This document shows, piece after piece, positions 21,301 through 33,521 of a stretch of 64,000 nt of DNA. Within the stretch, counting starts at the first letter, position 1. Each line of letters begins with the position of its first letter. The DNA lies in NCBI RefSeq assembly GCF_051014445.1, contig NW_027488404.1:62001-126000 (forward strand), in the 5' to 3' direction. Source of the DNA: Colletes latitarsis (lineage: Eukaryota > Arthropoda > Insecta > Hymenoptera > Colletidae). The position numbers and the translations under genes are program-made. The notes beneath the pieces were generated by a model. That model did no database searches, was not told the origin of the DNA, and was given only the letters and a program-made list of their open reading frames with translations.

Positions 21301-24300
21301 TTCATTATTAAGTAAATTTTTTTATACATCCTAGTAATTTCACTATAATTTTACTATAACTCTGATAATTAAATATTCACTCAATTTCAATGATCAGATG
21401 AAATTGAATGATTTTAATTTCATTATTAAGTAAATTTTTTTATACATCCTAGTAATTTCACTATAATTTTACTATAACTCTGATAATTAAATATTCACTC
21501 AATTTCAATGATCAGATGAAATTGAATGATTTTAATTTCATTATTAAGTAAATTTTTTTATACATCCTAGTAATTTCACTATAATTTTACTATAACTCTG
21601 ATAATTAAATATTCACTCAATTTCAATGATCAGATGAAATTGAATGATTTTAATTTCATTATTAAGTAAATTTTTTTATACATCCTAGTAATTTCACTAT
21701 AATTTTACTATAACTCTGATAATTAAATATTCACTCAATTTCAATGATCAGATGAAATTGAATGATTTTAATTTCATTATTAAGTAAATTTTTTTATACA
21801 TCCTAGTAATTTCACTATAATTTTACTATAACTCTGATAATTAAATATTCACTCAATTTCAATGATCAGATGAAATTGAATGATTTTAATTTCATTATTA
21901 AGTAAATTTTTTTATACATCCTAGTAATTTCACTATAATTTTACTATAACTCTGATAATTAAATATTCACTCAATTTCAATGATCAGATGAAATTGAATG
22001 ATTTTAATTTCATTATTAAGTAAATTTTTTTATACATCCTAGTAATTTCACTATAATTTTACTATAACTCTGATAATTAAATATTCACTCAATTTCAATG
22101 ATCAGATGAAATTGAATGATTTTAATTTCATTATTAAGTAAATTTTTTTATACATCCTAGTAATTTCACTATAATTTTACTATAACTCTGATAATTAAAT
22201 ATTCACTCAATTTCAATGATCAGATGAAATTGAATGATTTTAATTTCATTATTAAGTAAATTTTTTTATACATCCTAGTAATTTCACTATAATTTTACTA
22301 TAACTCTGATAATTAAATATTCACTCAATTTCAATGATCAGATGAAATTGAATGATTTTAATTTCATTATTAAGTAAATTTTTTTATACATCCTAGTAAT
22401 TCACTATAATTTTACTATAACTCTGATAATTAAATATTCACTCAATTTCAATGATCAGATGAAATTGAATGATTTTAATTTCATTATTAAGTAAATTTTT
22501 TTATACATCCTAGTAATTTCACTATAATTTTACTATAACTCTGATAATTAAATATTCACTCAATTTCAATGATCAGATGAAATTGAATGATTTTAATTTC
22601 ATTATTAAGTAAATTTTTTTATACATCCTAGTAATTTCACTATAATTTTACTATAACTCTGATAATTAAATATTCACTCATTCAATGATCAGATGAAATT
22701 GAATGATTTTAATTTCATATTATTAAGTAAATTTTTTTACATCCTAGTAATTTCACTATAATTTTACTATAACTCTGATAATTAAATATTCACTCAATTT
22801 CAATGATCAGATGAAATTGAATGATTTTAATTTCATTATTAAGTAAATTTTTTTATACATCCTAGTAATTTCACTATAATTTTACTATAACTCTGATAAT
22901 TAAATATTCACTCAATTTCAATGATCAGATGAAATTGAATGATTTTAATTTCATTATTAAGTAAATTTTTTTATACATCCTAGTAATTTCACTATAATTT
23001 TACTATAACTCTGATAATTAAATATTCACTCAATTTCAATGATCAGATGAAATTGAATGATTTTAATTTCATTATTAAGTAAATTTTTTTATACATCCTA
23101 GTAATTTCACTATAATTTTACTATAACTCTGATAATTAAATATTCACTCAATTTCAATGATCAGATGAAATTGAATGATTTTAATTTCATTATTAAGTAA
23201 ATTTTTTTATACATCCTAGTAATTTCACTATAATTTTACTATAACTCTGATAATTAAATATTCACTCAATTTCAATGATCAGATGAAATTGAATGATTTT
23301 AATTTCATTATTAAGTAAATTTTTTTATACATCCTAGTAATTTCACTATAATTTTACTATAACTCTGATAATTAAATATTCACTCAATTTCAATGATCAG
23401 ATGAAATTGAATGATTTTAATTTCATTATTAAGTAAATTTTTTTATACATCCTAGTAATTTCACTATAATTTTACTATAACTCTGATAATTAAATATTCA
23501 CTCAATTTCAATGATCAGATGAAATTGAATGATTTTAATTTCATTATTAAGTAAATTTTTTTATACATCCTAGTAATTTCACTATAATTTTACTATAACT
23601 CTGATAATTAAATATTCACTCAATTTCAATGATCAGATGAAATTGAATGATTTTAATTTCATTATTAAGTAAATTTTTTTATACATCCTAGTAATTTCAC
23701 TATAATTTTACTATAACTCTGATAATTAAATATTCACTCAATTTCAATGATCAGATGAAATTGAATGATTTTAATTTCATTATTAAGTAAATTTTTTTAT
23801 ACATCCTAGTAATTTCACTATAATTTTACTATAACTCTGATAATTAAATATTCACTCAATTTCAATGATCAGATGAAATTGAATGATTTTAATTTCATTA
23901 TTAAGTAAATTTTTTTATACATCCTAGTAATTTCACTATAATTTTACTATAACTCTGATAATTAAATATTCACTCAATTTCAATGATCAGATGAAATTGA
24001 ATGATTTTAATTTCATTATTAAGTAAATTTTTTTATACATCCTAGTAATTTCACTATAATTTTACTATAACTCTGATAATTAAATATTCACTCAATTTCA
24101 ATGATCAGATGAAATTGAATGATTTTAATTTCATTATTAAGTAAATTTTTTTATACATCCTAGTAATTTCACTATAATTTTACTATAACTCTGATAATTA
24201 AATATTCACTCAATTTCAATGATCAGATGAAATTGAATGATTTTAATTTCATTATTAAGTAAATTTTTTTATACATCCTAGTAATTTCACTATAATTTTA

Positions 24301-27300
24301 CTATAACTCTGATAATTAAATATTCACTCAATTTCAATGATCAGATGAAATTGAATGATTTTAATTTCATTATTAAGTAAATTTTTTTATACATCCTAGT
24401 AATTTCACTATAATTTTACTATAACTCTGATAATTAAATATTCACTCAATTTCAATGATCAGATGAAATTGAATGATTTTAATTTCATTATTAAGTAAAT
24501 TTTTTTATACATCCTAGTAATTTCACTATAATTTTACTATAACTCTGATAATTAAATATTCACTCAATTTCAATGATCAGATGAAATTGAATGATTTTAA
24601 TTTCATTATTAAGTAAATTTTTTTATACATCCTAGTAATTTCACTATAATTTTACTATAACTCTGATAATTAAATATTCACTCAATTTCAATGATCAGAT
24701 GAAATTGAATGATTTTAATTTCATTATTAAGTAAATTTTTTTATACATCCTAGTAATTTCACTATAATTTTACTATAACTCTGATAATTAAATATTCACT
24801 CAATTTCAATGATCAGATGAAATTGAATGATTTTAATTTCATTATTAAGTAAATTTTTTTATACATCCTAGTAATTTCACTATAATTTTACTATAACTCT
24901 GATAATTAAATATTCACTCAATTTCAATGATCAGATGAAATTGAATGATTTTAATTTCATTATTAAGTAAATTTTTTTATACATCCTAGTAATTTCACTA
25001 TAATTTTACTATAACTCTGATAATTAAATATTCACTCAATTTCAATGATCAGATGAAATTGAATGATTTTAATTTCATTATTAAGTAAATTTTTTTATAC
25101 ATCCTAGTAATTTCACTATAATTTTACTATAACTCTGATAATTAAATATTCACTCAATTTCAATGATCAGATGAAATTGAATGATTTTAATTTCATTATT
25201 AAGTAAATTTTTTTATACATCCTAGTAATTTCACTATAATTTTACTATAACTCTGATAATTAAATATTCACTCAATTTCAATGATCAGATGAAATTGAAT
25301 GATTTTAATTTCATTATTAAGTAAATTTTTTTATACATCCTAGTAATTTCACTATAATTTTACTATAACTCTGATAATTAAATATTCACTCAATTTCAAT
25401 GATCAGATGAAATTGAATGATTTTAATTTCATTATTAAGTAAATTTTTTTATACATCCTAGTAATTTCACTATAATTTTACTATAACTCTGATAATTAAA
25501 TATTCACTCAATTTCAATGATCAGATGAAATTGAATGATTTTAATTTCATTATTAAGTAAATTTTTTTATACATCCTAGTAATTTCACTATAATTTTACT
25601 ATAACTCTGATAATTAAATATTCACTCAATTTCAATGATCAGATGAAATTGAATGATTTTAATTTCATTATTAAGTAAATTTTTTTATACATCCTAGTAA
25701 TTTCACTATAATTTTACTATAACTCTGATAATTAAATATTCACTCAATTTCAATGATCAGATGAAATTGAATGATTTTAATTTCATTATTAAGTAAATTT
25801 TTTTATACATCCTAGTAATTTCACTATAATTTTACTATAACTCTGATAATTAAATATTCACTCAATTTCAATGATCAGATGAAATTGAATGATTTTAATT
25901 TCATTATTAAGTAAATTTTTTTATACATCCTAGTAATTTCACTATAATTTTACTATAACTCTGATAATTAAATATTCACTCAATTTCAATGATCAGATGA
26001 AATTGAATGATTTTAATTTCATTATTAAGTAAATTTTTTTATACATCCTAGTAATTTCACTATAATTTTACTATAACTCTGATAATTAAATATTCACTCA
26101 ATTTCAATGATCAGATGAAATTGAATGATTTTAATTTCATTATTAAGTAAATTTTTTTATACATCCTAGTAATTTCACTATAATTTTACTATAACTCTGA
26201 TAATTAAATATTCACTCAATTTCAATGATCAGATGAAATTGAATGATTTTAATTTCATTATTAAGTAAATTTTTTTATACATCCTAGTAATTTCACTATA
26301 ATTTTACTATAACTCTGATAATTAAATATTCACTCAATTTCAATGATCAGATGAAATTGAATGATTTTAATTTCATTATTAAGTAAATTTTTTTATACAT
26401 CCTAGTAATTTCACTATAATTTTACTATAACTCTGATAATTAAATATTCACTCAATTTCAATGATCAGATGAAATTGAATGATTTTAATTTCATTATTAA
26501 GTAAATTTTTTTATACATCCTAGTAATTTCACTATAATTTTACTATAACTCTGATAATTAAATATTCACTCAATTTCAATGATCAGATGAAATTGAATGA
26601 TTTTAATTTCATTATTAAGTAAATTTTTTTATACATCCTAGTAATTTCACTATAATTTTACTATAACTCTGATAATTAAATATTCACTCAATTTCAATGA
26701 TCAGATGAAATTGAATGATTTTAATTTCATTATTAAGTAAATTTTTTTATACATCCTAGTAATTTCACTATAATTTTACTATAACTCTGATAATTAAATA
26801 TTCACTCAATTTCAATGATCAGATGAAATTGAATGATTTTAATTTCATTATTAAGTAAATTTTTTTATACATCCTAGTAATTTCACTATAATTTTACTAT
26901 AACTCTGATAATTAAATATTCACTCAATTTCAATGATCAGATGAAATTGAATGATTTTAATTTCATTATTAAGTAAATTTTTTTATACATCCTAGTAATT
27001 TCACTATAATTTTACTATAACTCTGATAATTAAATATTCACTCAATTTCAATGATCAGATGAAATTGAATGATTTTAATTTCATTATTAAGTAAATTTTT
27101 TTATACATCCTAGTAATTTCACTATAATTTTACTATAACTCTGATAATTAAATATTCACTCAATTTCAATGATCAGATGAAATTGAATGATTTTAATTTC
27201 ATTATTAAGTAAATTTTTTTATACATCCTAGTAATTTCACTATAATTTTACTATAACTCTGATAATTAAATATTCACTCAATTTCAATGATCAGATGAAA

Positions 27301-28940
27301 TTGAATGATTTTAATTTCATTATTAAGTAAATTTTTTTATACATCCTAGTAATTTCACTATAATTTTACTATAACTCTGATAATTAAATATTCACTCAAT
27401 TTCAATGATCAGATGAAATTGAATGATTTTAATTTCATTATTAAGTAAATTTTTTTATACATCCTAGTAATTTCACTATAATTTTACTATAACTCTGATA
27501 ATTAAATATTCACTCAATTTCAATGATCAGATGAAATTGAATGATTTTAATTTCATTATTAAGTAAATTTTTTTATACATCCTAGTAATTTCACTATAAT
27601 TTTACTATAACTCTGATAATTAAATATTCACTCAATTTCAATGATCAGATGAAATTGAATGATTTTAATTTCATTATTAAATAAATTTTTTTATACATCC
27701 TAGTAATTTCACTATAATTTTACTATAACTCTGATAATTAAATATTCACTCAATTTCAATGATCAGATGAAATTGAATGATTTTAATTTCATTATTAAGT
27801 AAATTTTTTTATACATCCTAGTAATTTCACTATAATTTTACTATAACTCTGATAATTAAATATTCACTCAATTTCAATGATCAGATGAAATTGAATGATT
27901 TTAATTTCATTATTAAATAAATTTTTTTATACATCCTAGTAATTTCACTATAATTTTACTATAACTCTGATAATTAAATATTCACTCAATTTCAATGATC
28001 AGATGAAATTGAATGATTTTAATTTCATTATTAAATAAATTTTTTTATACATCCTAGTAATTTCACTATAATTTTACTATAACTCTGATAATTAAATATT
28101 CACTCAATTTCAATGATCAGATGAAATTGAATGATTTTAATTTCATTATTAAGTAAATTTTTTTATACATCCTAGTAATTTCACTATAATTTTACTATAA
28201 CTCTGATAATTAAATATTCACTCAATTTCAATGATCAGATGAAATTGAATGATTTTAATTTCATTATTAAGTAAATTTTTTTATACATCCTAGTAATTTC
28301 ACTATAATTTTACTATAACTCTGATAATTAAATATTCACTCAATTTCAATGATCAGATGAAATTGAATGATTTTAATTTCATTATTAAGTAAATTTTTTT
28401 ATACATCCTAGTAATTTCACTATAATTTTACTATAACTCTGATAATTAAATATTCACTCAATTTCAATGATCAGATGAAATTGAATGATTTTAATTTCAT
28501 TATTAAGTAAATTTTTTTATACATCCTAGTAATTTCACTATAATTTTACTATAACTCTGATAATTAAATATTCACTCAATTTCAATGATCAGATGAAATT
28601 GAATGATTTTAATTTCATTATTAAGTAAATTTTTTTATACATCCTAGTAATTTCACTATAATTTTACTATAACTCTGATAATTAAATATTCACTCAATTT
28701 CAATGATCAGATGAAATTGAATGATTTTAATTTCATTATTAAGTAAATTTTTTTTATACATCCTAATAATTTCACTATAATTTTACTATAACTCTGATAA
28801 TTAAATATTCACTCAATTTCAATGATCAGATGAAATTGAATGATTTTAATTTCATTATTAAGTAAATTTTTTTATACATCCTAGTAATTTCACTATAATT
28901 TTACTATAACTCTGATAATTAAATATTCACTCAATTTCAA
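18334..28940 (-). repeat. Array 2: 118-bp tandem repeat, rrnS side of copy 1
   Basis: About 90 copies of the same 118-bp unit as array 1, in the opposite orientation, starting 3 bases from trnV. The units are nearly invariant, particularly from about 22.8 to 27.6 kb. A cluster of damaged units with small indels lies at 22,390-22,740. Variants next to the satellite (near 27,681, 27,917, 28,035 and a CTAATAATTTC unit near 28,760) recur in array 4 at a constant offset of 33,395. It is longer than arrays 3 and 4 by about 35 units. No gene is present. Confidence 0.95.
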
Positions 28941-28944
28941 TAAA

Positions 28945-29158
28945 TCAAGACTTATTTATAATATAATTAAATTTTTATATATTACAATAAAAATTAAATT
29001 AATTAAAGAAAATAATCAAAATTTATTTATAATATAATTAAATTTTTATATATTACAATAAAAATTAAATTAATTAAAGAAAATAATCAAAATTTATTTT
29101 ATAATATAATTAAATTTTTATATATCATAATAAAAATTAAATTAATTAAAGAAAATAA
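28945..29158 (+). repeat. Three 71-bp repeats at the array/satellite boundary (left arm)
   Basis: Units beginning TCAAAATTTATTT occur at 28945 (first one as TCAAGACTTATTT), 29016 and 29087, spacing 71-72, each ending in AATTAAAGAAAATAA. They separate the 118-bp array from the satellite. The same set occurs inverted at 33301-33516 and direct at 62340-62553. Confidence 0.85.
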
Positions 29159-29240
29159 TCAAAATTTATTTTATTTAAATAATAATTTTTATATAAACAA
29201 TAATAATTAAATATATAAATATGTATTTATTATATTAAAC

Positions 29241-29257
29241 TTTTTTTTTTTTTTTTT
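29241..29257 (+). promoter_or_regulatory. 17-base T run, candidate replication-origin landmark
   Basis: Seventeen consecutive T. Poly-T stretches in insect control regions often mark the minor-strand replication origin. A matching 17-A run lies at 33205-33221 on the opposite arm and a third copy at 62636-62652. Its function here is inferred only. Confidence 0.4.
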
Positions 29258-29395
29258 ATATTAATAAATTTTTTAATATAAATAATTCAAATTATAAATT
29301 CATAAAATATATAATTTATATTTTATAATATAATTTATAATTTAATAATAATAAATTTAATATAATAAATATTTATTTATTAATAAATATTTAAT

Positions 29396-31020
29396 CGATA
29401 TATAAATATATAATTATTATTATAAAAGAAAAAAAAATAAATTATAGATTAATATACATATTATACATAATAAATATGTTAATCTATATACAATTATCTA
29501 TAAATCTTGAGATCTACATACATCTATCAATATATACTAAGAGTCTAATTATATATAATTATCTATGGATTTATCGAATATATGATCTATATTATAAAAT
29601 ATAATCCACAATTTAATAACAATAGATTTAATATAATAAATATTTATCTATTAATAAATATTTAATCGATATATATATATATAATTATTGTTATAAAGAA
29701 AAAAAAATAAATTATAGATTAATATACATATTATACATAATAAATATATTAATTTATATACAATTATCTATAAATCTTGAGATCTACATACATCTATCAA
29801 TATATACTAAGAGTCTAATTATATATAATTATCTATGGATTTATCGAATATATGATTTATATTATAAAATATAATCCACAATTTAATAACAATAGATTTA
29901 ATATAATAAATATTTATCTATTAATAAATATTTAATCGATATATATATATATAATTATTGTTATAAAGAAAAAAAAATAAATTATAGATTAATATACATA
30001 TTATACATAATAAATATGTTAATCTATATACAATTATCTATAAATCTTGAGATCTACATACATCTATCAATATATACTAAGAGTCTAATTATATATAATT
30101 ATCTATGGATTTATCGAATATATGATCTATATTATAAAATATAATCCATAATTTAATAACAATAGATTTAATATAATAAATATTTATCTATTAATAAATA
30201 TTTAATCGATATATATATATATAATTATTGTTATAAAGAAAAAAAAATAAATTATAGATTAATATACATATTATACATAATAAATATGTTAATCTATATA
30301 CAATTATCTATAAATCTTGAGATCTACATACATCTATCAATATATACTAAGAGTCTAATTATATATAATTATCTATGGATTTATCGAATATATGATCTAT
30401 ATTATAAAATATAATCCACAATTTAATAACAATAGATTTAATATAATAAATATTTATTTATTAATAAATATTTAATCGATATATATATATATAATTATTG
30501 TTATAAAGAAAAAAAAATAAATTATAGATTAATATACATATTATACATAATAAATATGTTAATTTATATACAATTATCTATAAATCTTGAGATCTACATA
30601 CATCTATCAATATATACTAAGAGTCTAATTATATATAATTATCTATGGATTTATCGAATATATGATCTATATTATAAAATATAATCCATAATTTAATAAC
30701 AATAGATTTAATATAATAAATATTTATCTATTAATAAATATTTAATTGATATATATATATATAATTATTGTTATAAAGAAAAAAAAATAAATTATAGATT
30801 AATATACATATTATACATAATAAATATGTTAATCTATATACAATTATCTATAAATCTTGAGATCTACATACATCTATCAATATATACTAAGAGTCTAATT
30901 ATATATAATTATCTATGGATTTATCGAATATATGATCTATATTATAAAATATAATCCATAATTTAATAATAATAAATTTAATACAATAAATATTTATTTA
31001 TTAATAAATATTTAATTGAT
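29396..31020 (+). repeat. 270-bp satellite, left arm, about six units
   Basis: Units are bounded by TTAATCGAT at 29391, 29662, 29932, 30202, 30472 and a TTAATTGAT variant at 30742 and 31012. Each contains a less A+T-rich core with CTTGAGATCTACATACATCT and ACTAAGAGTCTAATT, and an internal inverted repeat AGATTAA...TTAATCT around CATATT/AATATG. Units differ by a few C/T changes. No open frame of note. Confidence 0.92.
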
Positions 31021-31172
31021 ATATATATATATATACATACATATATATATATATATATATAATTAATATTATATAATAAATAAATAAATTATATATATAT
31101 ATATATATATGTATATAAATAATATTATATTATAAAATAAATTATATATATATGTATATATATATATATATA
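31021..31172. repeat. Centre of the palindrome (AT-dinucleotide loop)
   Basis: Long (TA)n tracts with TACATACATA and TATGTATA islands. The outer roughly 30 bases on each side are inverted copies, the middle is not symmetric, so the extruded form would be a very long hairpin with a loop of some tens of bases. The adjoining 270-bp units share private variants (ATACAATAAAT and its complement), consistent with a true symmetry point. Confidence 0.85.
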
Positions 31173-33063
31173 TATCAATTAAATGTTTATTAATAAATAA
31201 ATATTTATTGTATTAAATTTATTATTATTAAATTATGGATTATATTTTATAATATATATTATATATTCGATAAATCCATAGATAATTATATATAATTAGA
31301 CTCTTAGTATATATTGATAGATGTATGTAGATCTCAAGATTTATAGATAATTGTATATAGATTAACATATTTATTATGTATAATATGTATATTAATCTAT
31401 AATTTATTTTTTTTCTTTATAACAATAATTATATATATATATATCGATTAAATATTTATTAATAAATAAATATTTATTATATTAAATCTATTGTTATTAA
31501 ATTGTGAATTATATTTTATAATATAGATCATATATTCGATAAATCCATAGATAATTATATATAATTAGACTCTTAGTATATATTGATAGATGTATGTAGA
31601 TCTCAAGATTTATAGATAATTGTATATAGATTAACATATTTATTATGTATAATATGTATATTAATCTATAATTTATTTTTTTTTCTTTATAACAATAATT
31701 ATATATATATATATCGATTAAATATTTATTAATAGATAAATATTTATTATATTAAATCTATTGTTATTAAATTGTGGATTATATTTTATAATATAGATCA
31801 TATATTCGATAAATCCATAGATAATTATATATAATTAGACTCTTAGTATATATTGATAGATGTATATAGTTCTCAAGATTTATAGATAATTGTATATAGA
31901 TTAACATATTTATTATGTATAATATGTATATTAATCTATAATTTATTTTTTTTTCTTTATAATAATAATTATATATATATATATCAATTAAATATTTATT
32001 AATAGATAAATATTTATTATATTAAATCTATTGTTATTAAATTGTGGATTATATTTTATAATATAGATCATATATTCGATAAATCCATAGATAATTATAT
32101 ATAATTAGACTCTTAGTATATATTGATAGATGTATGTAGATCTCAAGATTTATAGATAATTGTATATAGATTAACATATTTATTATGTATAATATGTATA
32201 TTAATCTATAATTTATTTTTTTTTCTTTATAACAATAATTATATATATATATATCGATTAAATATTTATTAATAGATAAATATTTATTATATTAAATCTA
32301 TTGTTATTAAATTGTGGATTATATTTTATAATATAGATCATATATTCGATAAATCCATAGATAATTATATATAATTAGACTCTTAGTATATATTGATAGA
32401 TGTATGTAGATCTCAAGATTTATAGATAATTATATATAGATTAACATATTTATTATGTATAATATGTATATTAATCTATAATTTATTTTTTTTTCTTTAT
32501 AACAATAATTATATATATATATATCAATTAAATATTTATTAATAGATAAATATTTATTATATTAAATCTATTGTTATTAAATTATGGATTATATTTTATA
32601 ATATAGATCATATATTCGATAAATCCATAGATAATTATATATAATTAGACTCTTAGTATATATTGATAGATGTATGTAGATCTCAAGATTTATAGATAAT
32701 TGTATATAGATTAACATATTTATTATGTATAATATGTATATTAATCTATAATTTATTTTTTTTTCTTCATAACAATAATTATATATATATATATCGATTA
32801 AATATTTATTAATAGATAAATATTTATTATATTAAATCTATTGTTATTAAATTGTGGATTATATTTTATAATATAGATCATATATTCGATAAATCCATAG
32901 ATAATTATATATAATTAGACTCTTAGTATATATTGATAGATGTATGTAGATCTCAAGATTTATAGATAATTATATATAGATTAACATATTTATTATGTAT
33001 AATATGTATATTAATCTATAATTTATTTTTTTTCTTTTATAACAATAATTATATATTTATATA
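31173..33063 (-). repeat. 270-bp satellite, right arm, about seven inverted units
   Basis: Inverted counterpart of the left arm, with unit boundaries at about 31443, 31713, 31983, 32253, 32523, 32793 and 33063. It carries the same core and internal inverted repeat. One unit more than the left arm. Scattered single-base differences, for example TGTATATAGTTCTC near 31861. Confidence 0.92.
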
Positions 33064-33204
33064 TCGATTAAATATTTATTAATAAATAAATATTTATTAT
33101 ATTAAATTTATTATTATTAAATTATAAATTATATTATAAAATATAAATTATATATTTTATGAATTTATAATTTGAATTATTTATATTAAAAAATTTATTA
33201 ATAT

Positions 33205-33221
33205 AAAAAAAAAAAAAAAAA
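33205..33221 (-). promoter_or_regulatory. 17-base A run (T run on minus strand)
   Basis: Mirror counterpart of the T run at 29241-29257, with identical flanks. If it marks an origin, the two arms would carry divergent copies. Confidence 0.4.
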
Positions 33222-33300
33222 GTTTAATATAATAAATACATATTTATATATTTAATTATTATTGTTTATATAAAAATTATTATTTAAATAAAATAAATTT

Positions 33301-33516
33301 TGATTATTTTCTTTAATTAATTTAATTTTTATTATGATATATAAAAATTTAATTATATTATAAAATAAATTTTGATTATTTTCTTTAATTAATTTAATTT
33401 TTATTGTAATATATAAAAATTTAATTATATTATAAATAAATTTTGATTATTTTCTTTAATTAATTTAATTTTTATTGTAATATATAAAAATTTAATTATA
33501 TTATAAATAAGTCTTG
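33301..33516 (-). repeat. Three 71-bp repeats, right arm
   Basis: Inverted copy of 28945-29158, with the same internal differences (ATCATAA in one unit versus ATTACAA in the others). Marks the boundary of the satellite with array 3. Confidence 0.85.
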
Positions 33517-33521
33517 ATTTA

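Larger units (their letters stand above)
28941..33521. repeat. Satellite block S: giant A+T palindrome joining arrays 2 and 3
   Basis: A 4.6-kb block without genes. Left arm: three 71-bp repeats, a short unique part with a 17-T run, then about six 270-bp units. Centre: about 150 bases of AT dinucleotides around 31,096. Right arm: the same elements inverted, with about seven 270-bp units. Coordinates of the outer arms sum to 62,462 and, after removing one extra unit, fold about 31,096. Inferred role: control region core, replication origin or molecule end. Confidence 0.93.

Noticed and set aside
31021..31172. Gene or tRNA in the palindrome centre
   Set aside because: Only AT dinucleotide tracts; no anticodon arm or reading frame is supported.
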